Source: Desulfobacterales bacterium (GTDB lineage: Bacteria > Desulfobacterota > Desulfobacteria > Desulfobacterales > JAEINQ01). Taken from it: 64,000 bases of DNA. The notes beneath the pieces were generated by a model. That model saw only the letters and a program-made list of their open reading frames with translations. It was not told the origin of the DNA and did not search any database. The translations under genes and the position numbers were made by a program. Within the stretch, counting starts at the first letter, position 1; each line of letters opens with the position of its first letter. Location: contig JAEINQ010000005.1 of the NCBI GenBank assembly GCA_016342285.1, forward strand, positions 62,001 to 126,000, given 5' to 3'. Positions 1 through 10,200 of this stretch are shown in pieces.

Positions 1-114
1 TTTTTGGCCCGCGATAATATCGGTTTGGCGTTTCAGGTGAAGCTTGCAGAACCCGGGATTCGATCTTACTTTCACCGACTGAAACGAACCAACACCTTTT
101 CAAGGAGAAAAAAT

Positions 115-495
115 ATGAAGATTGCATTTCCCACCCAAGATGACCAGGGAATGGAGAGCTTGGTACACGGACATTTCGGAACGGCGAGGCATTTTGTCAT
201 CGTCGATAGCGACACCGGCGCTTTTAACGCCCATAGCAATCCCGACGCCGATCACCTCCACGGCGAGTGCCAGCCCATTAACGCGCTGAACGGAGCTCAG
301 GTGAATGCGGTGGTGGTGGGCGGGATCGGTGCAGGGGCACTGAGAAAGCTTCGACAGGGGAGCATTCAGGTGTTTCGAGGCGTGGAAGGGACAGTGAGCG
401 AAAACCTCGGCCTGATCAACGCCGGAAAACTTCCCGAATTTGCCTTTGATCAGGTCTGCGGGGGGCATGGTATTGATGGCGGGTGTGCCCACTGA
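115..495 (+). CDS. NifX/NifB-C-terminal-like cofactor-binding protein
   Basis: A 126-residue protein of the dinitrogenase iron-molybdenum cofactor family. Members carry iron-sulfur cofactor precursors as small soluble proteins. The opening MKIAFPTQDD, the central VVVGGIGAGALRKL and the C-terminal CGGHGIDGGCAH with paired Cys and His are typical. The ATG at 115 is preceded by AAGGAGAAA at 102-110; the open frame runs on upstream to the window edge without a better start. No nif or hydrogenase gene is visible nearby, so the specific partner is unknown. Stand-alone proteins of this family are frequent in sulfate reducers. Confidence 0.85.
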   Translation: MKIAFPTQDDQGMESLVHGHFGTARHFVIVDSDTGAFNAHSNPDADHLHGECQPINALNGAQVNAVVVGGIGAGALRKLRQGSIQVFRGVEGTVSENLGLINAGKLPEFAFDQVCGGHGIDGGCAH

Positions 496-706
496 ATTTT
501 TTTTCAGCAGAGCAGGCTGCCTTCCATAGATGGGCGAGGCTATCAATATCCAATGCCCAACGCCCAATTTCTAATGTCTAAGGAAGGCATTCTACGATAA
601 ATTGCTTTCAGTCATTGAAGGAGCACAGCAACTCCATCCTTATGCCTTGAGCATTGGTTATTGGATATTCGATATTGCTCTTGTATGATCATTCATTTTC
701 CTTTGG

Positions 707-1402
707 GTGGATAGAACCTTTCGAGATTCATTGCCGAAAATGGCGATGCATGCCAGAGTTAACCTCATGACATCGTACCGGCAGGAACAGCTTGATGGGT
801 ATCGCCTGGTGTTGGACCATCTGGACACTCTGGGGGCAGAGGAGCGGCAGGCGCTTCAAAAGGCCATTTCCCCATACCTTGATTTTCGCAAGCGGGCATC
901 TGAATTTCTTGATACCCATTTTGCAGGGGTTTGCACCCAAGCCTGCTATGACAACCAGCGCAGTGCCTGTTGCAGCAAGGACGGAATCGTCACCTTTTTT
1001 GCGGACATAGTGGTCAACGCCTTGGTCAGCGACCCTGTTTCCATGGAAAAGATCATGGCGAGGCTCGGCCAGCAGCCCCACGAGGGCTTTAAATGCATCT
1101 ACCTCGGTCCCCGGGGGTGCCTGTGGCAGGTCAAACCCCTGGTTTGCGAGATGTTTCTCTGTGATCCGGCTCTGTCCGAAGTGTTCGGCTCGCGATCGGA
1201 TTTGAACACGGAATGGGAGGCATTGCAGCAGGAAAAGAAGCGTTTTTCATGGCCGGACCGACCGGTCCTCTTCGACCACCTGGAAGCGGTGTTTATCGAG
1301 GCTGGCCTCAACTCTTCGCTCATGTACCTGCACAACAGCCCCGGACTGCTGCGGGTCAAGCGTCTGGCAGGTCTTTATGATCCGACAGTTGGACGGCAAT
1401 AA
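707..1402 (+). CDS. cysteine-rich YkgJ-like protein
   Basis: About 231 residues. A Cys cluster (GVCTQACYDNQRSACC, about residues 68-90) is followed by a second one (GFKCIYLGPRGCLW then VCEMFLC, about 127-152). This spacing resembles the YkgJ-type zinc/iron-chelating domain, whose biochemical role is unknown. Start choice is uncertain: GTG at 707 gives the longest form, while ATG at 740 or 768 is also possible and none has a strong ribosome-binding site. The call is based on the Cys pattern only. The 211 bases between the preceding gene and this one hold no gene. Confidence 0.55.
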   Translation: MDRTFRDSLPKMAMHARVNLMTSYRQEQLDGYRLVLDHLDTLGAEERQALQKAISPYLDFRKRASEFLDTHFAGVCTQACYDNQRSACCSKDGIVTFFADIVVNALVSDPVSMEKIMARLGQQPHEGFKCIYLGPRGCLWQVKPLVCEMFLCDPALSEVFGSRSDLNTEWEALQQEKKRFSWPDRPVLFDHLEAVFIEAGLNSSLMYLHNSPGLLRVKRLAGLYDPTVGRQ

Positions 1403-1526
1403 AATCACCATACCGCCTGATGGCAATCCCTGCTGGCGTTTGGTGGATATCCGAATTCGTTAGTGCCCAGCCGTCGATCGTTTTTTAAGTGGACGGATAC
1501 CCATACAAGAGACCAACGGCCATATC

Positions 1527-2915
1527 ATGCCCAATTCCGGTCCCATGCATATTCGTCTCTCCCATCACTTGAGACTTCGGGACGTCCCGAAGGCGCTTTA
1601 TGATACCCTGGTGGAAAAACTCACCCTGGCCAACCCCAAATACCTGGAAAACGCCCGTATGGGGCGATGGAACCGGGGTGTTCCAAAGGCGCTCAAACTC
1701 TTCGACCGGATTCCCAAAGGTGGCCTTGTCATCCCCCGAGGAACCCTTCGCCAGTTGATCCTTCTTTGTCGAAGACTTGGCATTGACTACACCATCGACG
1801 ACGAACGAAGACGGCTGGTGGAGATCGACCTGAACTTTAAAGGCACGCTCAAACCCTTTCAGCAGGAGGCCGTGGCGGCCATGGCCCGGCGGGATTTCGG
1901 AACATTGAGCGCACCCACGGGAAGCGGCAAGACCGTCATGGGGTTGGCCCTGATTGCCGCCCGGCGGCAGCCGGCCCTGGTGGTGGTCCACACGCGTGAC
2001 CTTGCCTTGCAGTGGATGGAGCGCATGAAATCCTTTCTGGATGTCAAAGATGAGGCCATTGGTTTCATCGGTGGCGGGAAGGTTCGTATGGGACGGGAAG
2101 TAACCGTGGCCATGGTCCAGACCCTGTATAAATGCGCCGATAAAGTGGCACCCGAAGTGGGGTTTCTGGTGGTGGACGAATGCCACCGATGCCCAAGCCG
2201 CCTCTTTACCGAAGCGGTCACTGCTTTCGATTCGAGGTACATGCTTGGCCTTTCGGCCACGCCCTGGCGCCGGGATAAACTCAGCCAGTTGATTTTCTGG
2301 CACTTGGGTGATGTGCATCACGAAATCTCCCAGGAGCGTCTGGTGAAAACCGGCGACGTCCTATCTGCTGATGTGATTTTTCGAAACACCGAATTCGAGC
2401 CGTATTTCGATCCGGTCAACGACTACAGCCGCATGCTGAGCGAACTGACCGCCGATGACCACCGCAACCGACTCATTGCCGCCGATGTGGCCCAGGCGGC
2501 CGCCGAGGACGGCGGCGGCGTGTGTCTGGTCCTTTCTGACCGCAAGAAACACTGCCAGGCCCTGCAAGCGCTGATCCGTTTCAAACATGGCGTGGACTGT
2601 GACCTGCTCACCGGGGACCTGTCCAATGATCAGCGCAAAGAGGTCATCGAAAGGCTGCACCGGGGCAAGGTTGGTGTCCTGGTGGCCACCGGGCAACTCA
2701 TCGGTGAAGGGTTCGACTGCCCCGGTTTGACCACCCTGTTCCTGGCCACTCCCATTCGATTCAGCGGTCGGGTAACGCAATACCTGGGCAGGGTGCTGAG
2801 GCCGGCGCCGGAGAAAAAAAAGGCACGGGTCTACGATTATGTGGACGTTCGCGTGGATGTGCTGGTGGCGGCTGCTCGGTCCAGGCAGCGGGTCTACGGC
2901 ATGGGGCCGGCATGA
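1527..2915 (+). CDS. SF2 DNA/RNA helicase, XPB/SSL2-like
   Basis: A 462-residue superfamily 2 helicase. Seen in order: an N-terminal domain of about 110 residues with a long basic stretch; Walker A APTGSGKT (about 130); a DEAH-type box written DECH (VVDECHRC, about 215); motif III LSATPWR (about 243); a second RecA domain ending in the arginine-finger motif QYLGRVLRP (about 420). This layout matches bacterial XPB-like helicases of roughly 450-500 residues that unwind DNA or remodel protein-DNA complexes. ATG at 1527 or at 1545 could start translation. It stands alone between unrelated genes, so its pathway is not indicated. Confidence 0.85.
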   Translation: MPNSGPMHIRLSHHLRLRDVPKALYDTLVEKLTLANPKYLENARMGRWNRGVPKALKLFDRIPKGGLVIPRGTLRQLILLCRRLGIDYTIDDERRRLVEIDLNFKGTLKPFQQEAVAAMARRDFGTLSAPTGSGKTVMGLALIAARRQPALVVVHTRDLALQWMERMKSFLDVKDEAIGFIGGGKVRMGREVTVAMVQTLYKCADKVAPEVGFLVVDECHRCPSRLFTEAVTAFDSRYMLGLSATPWRRDKLSQLIFWHLGDVHHEISQERLVKTGDVLSADVIFRNTEFEPYFDPVNDYSRMLSELTADDHRNRLIAADVAQAAAEDGGGVCLVLSDRKKHCQALQALIRFKHGVDCDLLTGDLSNDQRKEVIERLHRGKVGVLVATGQLIGEGFDCPGLTTLFLATPIRFSGRVTQYLGRVLRPAPEKKKARVYDYVDVRVDVLVAAARSRQRVYGMGPA

Positions 2916-3017
2916 AAACAAAAGGCTAAAGGACAATTTCGAATTGGGAGTTGGGAATTGGATATTTTGCCCCCATCTGGGGGGATGGGTGAGGCCACCG
3001 GCTCTGCGGGTGGCGCG

Positions 3018-6000
3018 TTACTGAAGTTCTTTGTCCAATCGCTCTACGGTCTGCGTGAACTCGGTTATGGCTTCGGAAACCTCGGCCACCAAGGCCATGG
3101 CCTGCCGGGGATTGTTTTTCCGGCAGGCGGCTTCCAGGGCCATGGCCGTTGCGTGAAGCGGTTTTGCGGAGATGTTTCCCGCGGCCCCTTTAAGTGCATG
3201 GGCACTTCGGAAGGCGGCCTTTAGGTCTCCGCAAGAAACCATCGCCTTTAGCTCCGCGGCGATTCCCCCATAGAGCGTGCAGCTTTCTTTTAAAATATCC
3301 AGGTAGAGCGGCCAGTCGCCACCGATGCGGGCCATGCCTTCTGCGATATCCAGTCCCGGCGTCGTCTGCGAAGGTATCGGCCTGGCATGGTCGGTTTTCG
3401 GCGTCTTGATGCGACAATCCCGATTCGGCGGCATTCTTCTCAGGGTTCGGCGTAGGGCTGTAAAAAGTGCCTTGCGGTCGATGGGCTTTGACACGTAGTC
3501 GTTCATGCCGGCGTCGAGGCATTTTTCCCGGTCGCCGTACATGGAATGGGCGGTTAGGGCAATAATCGGCAGGTCGGTTCGGCCCAGATCGTTTCGAATC
3601 GCCCGGGTGGCTTCGATGCCGTCCATCTCCGGCATTTGCAGATCCATGAGCACCGCGTGAAAGGCGTTGGTGGCCACAGCTTCAACCGCTTGGTAGCCGT
3701 CGGCCGCCGTTTCGACCTGCATTCCGGCCTGCCGAAGCATTTCCTTGGCCACCCGACGATTGATCCGGTTATCTTCCACAAGAAGAACACGAAGGCCACG
3801 AAACTCATCGGGAAGTCCGCTGGGGGGGATGTCCGTGGATGGCAAGATGGTCGTTTGACCGAAAATGTCCATGACAGCATCCAGCAGGGCGGATTGTTTA
3901 ATGGGTTTGCTCAAGACGCGAACCGTCATGCCCTGGGGAATCATATCCGGACGGTCGTAGCGGTCAGGGCGGCCAATGAGGATGACAGGCATCGGCCGGA
4001 CCCGGCTGTGGTGAGACTCAACAGCCCGGGCAACCGCCTCAATGCCGGGAACGTCGATTTCCAGCATGACCAGGCCGAAAGGACGGTCAAAGCGATCCTT
4101 TTCTATCAGGGCAGCGGCAAGCGCTCCGGTCTCGATGGTTTCCACTTGGAAACCGAAGTGGATCAGGTATCTCACCAGGATCTGCCGGGAAACGCTGTTT
4201 GACGCCACCAGTAGGGTTCGCGGCGGCGAAAAGGTTGCCGGAAGGATGCTGGGATTGCATAGATGGGCTGCACCCTTGTCGAATCGGGCGGTGAAGGAAA
4301 AAGCGCTCCCCTTGCCCTGCTTGCTTTCCAGCCAGATTTTACCTCCCATGAGAGAGGCCAGCCTGCGGCAGATGGCCAGCCCCAGTCCGGTACCGCCGTA
4401 TTTTCGTGTGATGGAGCCGTCTGCCTGGGTAAAGGCGTCAAAGAGGTTGTCGTGATACTGGGGGGCAATACCGATGCCGGAGTCGCGGACGGTGAAATGC
4501 ATCTCAACGGTCTTCTCGGTCTCTTTAAGGCAACTCACACCAAGGCCGATCTCTCCCTTCTCTGTAAATTTCAGCGCATTGCTCACCAGGTTAACCAAAA
4601 CCTGGCGCAGCCTCAAGGGGTCGGCCACCACCGATTCGGTCAGATCCGGCGGTATGTCCAACACCAGTTCAATGGCCTTTTCCGTGGCCTTGGGCAGGAA
4701 GGTATCGGTCACGTCTTCCATGACCTTGCGAATGGAAAAGGTGATGCGGTCCAGGTCCAATTTTCCTGCTTCGATCTTGGATAGATCGAGAATGTCGTTG
4801 ATCAGGGAGAGGAGCGATTTTCCCGAAGAGTTTAAAATTTCAAGCAGTTCTCGCTGCTTCGGGGCGAGATCGGTGTCCAGAAGCAGGTCGCAGGTGCCGA
4901 TGATGCCGTTCATGGGTGTGCGGATTTCATGGCTCATATTGGCCAGGAACTGGCTTTTGGTGATACTGGCTGCCTCAGCGGATTCTTTGGCCATTTTTAG
5001 TTCGGCTTCAACCCGCTTGCGATCCGAGATATTTCGGGCGATAGAGAGAATCACCGGGCGTCCCGAGTATTCGATGAACTGGCTGCTGACCTCTACCGGA
5101 ATTTGCGTGCCGTCTTTTTTTATGTGGACGCATTCAAAAATCAGGTGATCCTTGTTCTTGAGCACATTGAATCGTTGGGATGTATTCTCGGAGACCTCCG
5201 GAAGGGAGATATCCTTGACGGGCATTGCGAGCATTTCCTCACGGGAGTAACCCAGGCGCTGAAAGGCGACCCGGTTGACGTCCATGAACCGGTTTTTTTC
5301 AGGGTCGCAAATGAAGATGGCGTCGCTGGCGCCGTCAAACAGAGTAGTATACAGGGCCTCGGTTTCACGAAGGGCCTTTTCCGTGGCCTTTTGAAAGGTG
5401 ACGTCCAGAATAACCCCTTCGATATATCCCTTGTCCGGGTAGATTTTAGCGGATACGGCCAGATCCTTGGTTACGCCGTCGGCTGCGGTGGATTTAATCT
5501 CGAACCCCCGGACCTCTCCGTTTTCTTCCAGCTGGTGAAGCAGTTCCCGACGACGTTCCGGGGAGTAGCTGTCGGCGAGGCAGTAGCTGTCGATGAGTGT
5601 TGATTCGTCTTTGAAACCAAGAATTTCTGCTGTGGTGTGGTTGGCGTTGAGCACCTTTCCGTCACTGATTCGGCTGCGATAAAGGCCCACCAAGGAGGTC
5701 TGGTAGAGGTTGCGGTATCGCTCTTCGTTCTCTCGAAGTACTTTTTCCAGTTCCTTATACCTTGAAATGTCGCGCAGGGAGCCGACGATGGTTGCGGACT
5801 GGTTTTCCTCGTCCGCGGCCATGAACGCATTGAGGGAGCACGGCACCCGCCTCCCGTCTTTGTCCACCAGGGTGATTTGGAAATCTTCAACCTTTCCTTT
5901 CTTTTTGATGGCCCTGACCAGAGAGCTCCGATGATCCTGTGTTTCATACAACTGGACGATATCGGTTCCGATGATGTCCTTGCGGCGGTATTGAAAAAAG

Positions 6001-6923
6001 TCCCCGACCGATGGGCTGATTTCCAGGATCGTTCCATCCATGGCGGTTTCGAAATAAATGTCCTGGATGTTGTCGAAAATCCGCCGGTATTTGTTTTCCT
6101 CGCGCCGCAGGTTTTCCTCGGCTGCAAGGCGATGGGCCATTATTTCATCCATATCGGATTTGATTAGTCGAATGGCATCGAAGACCGGGAGGAATGGATG
6201 GCCTTCGGCGATATTAAAGCTGTCAAAGGCCTGGGGGTCTTCGTTGAGGCAGCCGAGGAAATAGACCAGTTCTTCGGCATACCGATCGATGACGCTTCCA
6301 CCGGTCCGTGGTGGATTTTTGCTTGCCATGGAGGCGTCGGGACGGGTTTCAGGAGCCCATTCCGACGACACCGTATCGCTAAGTCTATCCATGCCCAGCT
6401 CAAAGGAACGGGCGATCTCTACGGGAAAGGGGGTAAAGGGTTTGATGATTCGAACGCTGGCCGCCATCAGCCTGCTGAGTCCGTAGAACATGCAGGTCTT
6501 GAAGGGATGAAGGGCATAGATTTGCTTAATGCCTTCGCGGTAAAGGCGGCGGGCACCGAAACTGGCGCCCGTGAGTCGGCTGCCGTCGAATAGAAAAACG
6601 TAGCGGTGGGCTTCGAGATTCAACTGCCAGATGTTGCGATGGTGCATGTCAAAGACCGGACCGATGTGGGCGCTTCTGAGGAAACCTTTGGCCTGGACGT
6701 GATAGATATAGTCGTCGATGAGTTCATACCGGACACTGTAGCCGGGCAGTTCCAGGGCACAGGTGGCGGGAGGAGAGGCGGATCCCGAACCAGCGGAGGT
6801 TTGGGTGAGGACACGTTGCGAATTCGGCGGCCGATTGTTTGAAACCGGTCTGTTCGGGGTTTTTTTTCGACGGATCGAAGATTCGGATGGGTGGCGTTTA
6901 GGGTCAGACATGTCTTGAGTCAT
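3018..6923 (-). CDS. hybrid sensor histidine kinase, 3xPAS-HisKA-HATPase-REC-REC-HPt
   Basis: A 1301-residue soluble-looking kinase. After a low-complexity N-terminus and an unrecognised input region (about residues 50-230) come three PAS domains (starting near 288, 408 and 524), HisKA with the phospho-acceptor His in NMSHEIRTPMNG (about 663), HATPase (about 770-890), two receiver domains and a C-terminal HPt with HALKGAAGN (about 1244). The second receiver is intact, with Asp in MDLQMPEMDG. The first has MLEIDVPG where the phospho-acceptor Asp should be, so Glu replaces Asp and it is probably not phosphorylated. Such kinases pass phosphate His-Asp-His to an external response regulator, which is not seen next to it. 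No clear membrane segment. Confidence 0.9.
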   Translation of the reverse strand: MTQDMSDPKRHPSESSIRRKKTPNRPVSNNRPPNSQRVLTQTSAGSGSASPPATCALELPGYSVRYELIDDYIYHVQAKGFLRSAHIGPVFDMHHRNIWQLNLEAHRYVFLFDGSRLTGASFGARRLYREGIKQIYALHPFKTCMFYGLSRLMAASVRIIKPFTPFPVEIARSFELGMDRLSDTVSSEWAPETRPDASMASKNPPRTGGSVIDRYAEELVYFLGCLNEDPQAFDSFNIAEGHPFLPVFDAIRLIKSDMDEIMAHRLAAEENLRREENKYRRIFDNIQDIYFETAMDGTILEISPSVGDFFQYRRKDIIGTDIVQLYETQDHRSSLVRAIKKKGKVEDFQITLVDKDGRRVPCSLNAFMAADEENQSATIVGSLRDISRYKELEKVLRENEERYRNLYQTSLVGLYRSRISDGKVLNANHTTAEILGFKDESTLIDSYCLADSYSPERRRELLHQLEENGEVRGFEIKSTAADGVTKDLAVSAKIYPDKGYIEGVILDVTFQKATEKALRETEALYTTLFDGASDAIFICDPEKNRFMDVNRVAFQRLGYSREEMLAMPVKDISLPEVSENTSQRFNVLKNKDHLIFECVHIKKDGTQIPVEVSSQFIEYSGRPVILSIARNISDRKRVEAELKMAKESAEAASITKSQFLANMSHEIRTPMNGIIGTCDLLLDTDLAPKQRELLEILNSSGKSLLSLINDILDLSKIEAGKLDLDRITFSIRKVMEDVTDTFLPKATEKAIELVLDIPPDLTESVVADPLRLRQVLVNLVSNALKFTEKGEIGLGVSCLKETEKTVEMHFTVRDSGIGIAPQYHDNLFDAFTQADGSITRKYGGTGLGLAICRRLASLMGGKIWLESKQGKGSAFSFTARFDKGAAHLCNPSILPATFSPPRTLLVASNSVSRQILVRYLIHFGFQVETIETGALAAALIEKDRFDRPFGLVMLEIDVPGIEAVARAVESHHSRVRPMPVILIGRPDRYDRPDMIPQGMTVRVLSKPIKQSALLDAVMDIFGQTTILPSTDIPPSGLPDEFRGLRVLLVEDNRINRRVAKEMLRQAGMQVETAADGYQAVEAVATNAFHAVLMDLQMPEMDGIEATRAIRNDLGRTDLPIIALTAHSMYGDREKCLDAGMNDYVSKPIDRKALFTALRRTLRRMPPNRDCRIKTPKTDHARPIPSQTTPGLDIAEGMARIGGDWPLYLDILKESCTLYGGIAAELKAMVSCGDLKAAFRSAHALKGAAGNISAKPLHATAMALEAACRKNNPRQAMALVAEVSEAITEFTQTVERLDKELQ

Positions 6924-6959
6924 AGGCCTTTGACACCTTGGATCCTAAGTCTGAATGAT

Positions 6960-6993
6960 AAAAAGGCCCGCTTCAAACAAAACCATGCGGGCC
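6960..6993 (-). terminator. rho-independent terminator of the PfaA-like gene
   Basis: Read on the minus strand, GGCCCGC pairs with GCGGGCC around a 15-base loop and is followed by TTTTT. It lies about 265 bases after the stop of the PfaA-like gene. The 335-base gap 6924-7258 holds nothing else I can recognise. Confidence 0.65.
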
Positions 6994-7258
6994 AAACGGT
7001 GGCATAAGTGACCGTTCTTTATAGACGGCAAACCGTCCTTTGGCAACCGCTTTTTATAACAAGGGAAATCCATGACAGTAGGACCGAGGCGTTGCAGGAA
7101 CGGATCGGCGGGCAGACCCCGGGAGGGGGGGGGGCTTACAGACCGGCGTCGTCTTGACGATAACCGTAACCCATCACTTCTTGAACCTTTAGGGGCTTTG
7201 GAAAAAATCACGGCGTCTTCGTAACACCTAAACCGAGTCGATAAAAGAAAGTGACCCA

Positions 7259-10200
7259 TCAGGCCGCACAAGACGGCCTGAAGGCGTTGGCCAGTGCCGG
7301 ATCCATGATGGCCTCGAAACCGGTGAGAATCGCGACGATCTGCCCCTTGTTGTCGGTTACGGTGACATCTCCGGTCAGTTTCCGGTCGGTGGCACAGGTC
7401 ACTCGGAGAGCCACCTCAACGCTGCCGCGGGGAAAAGATCGGCAATACTGACGATAAGCGCCAATGAAACTGGGCAGGCAACGGACACCACGAATTTCGT
7501 CGCTCCAGAGAATGGCCATCTGAAAGGCTGAATCCAGGACGAGCGGATCGGCAATCCATCGGGTGCGAAGGGGGTTTGCGATCCATTCGGCCGGCGACGG
7601 GGCCGTGCGGATTCGGGCCCGGATCCCTTTTCCGCAACAGCCCAGCACCTCTTGAATGCCGTGAAGGTGCGGTCCGTGAAACAGCACTTGATCATAGGCA
7701 TTCTGGACGCTGCGCGAATACGGCCGAAGGCCGACATCTTCGGTAATGATGTCCTCGGGTGCGGCGGCGGGGAATTCTTCAAGCAGGGCCATGGCCCGGG
7801 CGTGAATGCGCGGTTGGCCGTTACCTTGGCCGTGGATTTCTACCGGGACATGGAAATGACCGTTGTTGCGGAATGTTTGGCCTGCCATAAAGTGGACGGT
7901 CAGGGCATCGGTTCCCATTTTGATGCCGCTGATCAGTCGCAGATTGTCCAGGCCGGCCAGGCGAAGCCCGGGGTTGTCATGAAGGGCGCCGTGGGCCATC
8001 CACTCGGTGATCAGGGCCAGGGGGACCACCGGCCGGCCCTGAAGGCGGTGGTGGTCAAGGACCGGGTAGCCGGCCAGGTTGATTTGATGGGCCACGGCGG
8101 CTTTGAGATCGGGTGTGGAAGGGGCAACACGCTGCCGATCATGATCCAATCGGCCGCCCATGATCACTTCCACCGGACCGACACTGGCCATTTCACGAAC
8201 CATGGCCTCGGCACCGGCGGCAAGGGGGATGAGTCCGATGCCGCGGCGGGAAAATTCACGTTTGAGTCCATCAGAAACCATGCCGCCGTCCCAGGGTCCC
8301 CAGTTGATGGACCGCACGCGGCAGTCGGGTCTGCGGGCGGCTTCTCGCAGCGCCATTTTGTTCATGGTTTCATTGGCCATGGCGTAGTCTACCTGCCCGG
8401 TGTTGCCGAACCGGGCAGCCACGGAAGAGAAAATCACCAGGTGGGTCAGCGGGTCGTCAGCTGTTGCTGCCAACAGGTTTTCCAGACCGGTCACCTTGGT
8501 TTCGAAAACATCGGCGAACTGGTCGACGGTTTTATCGGCGATTAATCGGTCGCAAAGGACTCCGGCGCCGTGAATTACCCCCCGGATCGGCCCTATTTCG
8601 CGTCTGACCCGATCCAGGCATGCCTTGACGGCATGGGCGTCGCGGACATCCACCTGAAAGTAGTGGCCGCCGGCATCGGTGGCCGCCAGCAGGGCCAGGG
8701 TTTGATGAATTTCGCGACCGGCCAGAATGCGTCCATAGGCCTGTTCCAGTTGTCGCGGGGTTGGTCTGGCGTCGGCAAATCCGTTTTCCATCAGGGCCCG
8801 TTTGATGGCTGCCGGTTCCGTGAGTTCGTGAAGCCAGGCTGGTTCGGGTTCGGGCGGGGCGCTTCGGCCCAGCAACACCATCATCGGTTTGGCCGTGTTG
8901 GCCAGGGCCAGGGCCGAGGCCGCGGTCACACCGCGGGCACCGCCACTGACCACCACCACATGGCCGGGTTCGGGTAGGGCGCCGGTCGCATTGGCCTCCA
9001 CGTCGGCGAGGCTCAGGGACAGGCGCCGACTTCCGTCCAGACCGATTTCCACGTGACATTGGGTGTCGTTGCCAAGAATCTCCATCAATACCGATTGGGC
9101 AACCGCTTCGGGCTCCCATTGGGGAGAGACGTCAAGAGCCAAACAGCGGACGCCAGGCCATTCCAGGGCCGCTGTTTTGGCCAGTCCGGCAAGGGCACCG
9201 GTATGGGGGTGGTCAACGTCGCCTCCAAGAAACCCGAAGGCGCCGTCCAGCCGGGTGACTGTGGCGAGAAAGGCATGTCCTTTTTTGGCAGAGGCCGAAA
9301 GGGCGGGCGCGATCGTCCGAGCCAAACGAAAAGCTTCCATGGGCAAGGCTTTGGCATTTAAGATCTCATCGGCCAGAATGATCAGGCCGGCGGCTTCGGG
9401 CAGATCCGTATCGTCGAAGCCCGGCAACACCCTCATGGCCTCGAGTCCCATGGCGGCAATGGCATCGCCCATAGCATTGGCCAGGGGGGTCTCCTCACCG
9501 AAAATCAATACGGTGCTTCCCGGTTCCATGACCGCTGCCGGTCCCTCGGGAAACGGGGTTTCGGTCACCACGACTTCCTGGCGGGAGATGGCCGTAGGTT
9601 CATGGTTTGGTGATGCTGACGGTTCGACTGCAGGGGCCGGAGCGGATTCCGAAGGGACAGTAGCCGGGCAAAGAGGCTCCTTACTGAGGCAGGCAGCGAT
9701 CTGCCCCAGCGTTTTGAGGTCGGCCATCTGTTCCGGAGATACGCCGGGCAGGTTGGGCAGGCGTTCTTCCATGGCCGAAAGGATTTCAACCCGTTTGATC
9801 GAATCGATGCCCAGGTCCGACTCCATATCCATGTCGGCCGAGAGCATTTCTTCCGGGTAACCGGTCAACCGGCTGATGACCGCTACCAGATGGGACATCA
9901 CCGATGGGGTACCGGCCGGGGGCGACGCATGGCCTGGCGATTCTGGAACGGAGCAACTCCCGGTTTCCGGAGAGAGAAAGGCCACAATCTGCCCCAGGGT
10001 CTTGAGGTCAGCCATCTGTTCCGGTGACACGCCGGGCAGGTTGGGCAGGCGCTCTTCCAAGGCCGAGAGGATTTCCACCCGTTTGATCGAATCGATACCC
10101 AGGTCCGACTCCATGTCCATGTCGGCCGAAAGCATTTCACGGGGGTAACCGGTCAGTTCGCTCACCACCGCGGTCAGGGCCGCTTCGATGGTGCTCTTTT

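Noticed and set aside
3190..6600. Open frames on both strands within the histidine kinase gene
   Set aside because: All overlap recognisable kinase, PAS and receiver domains in the main frame.
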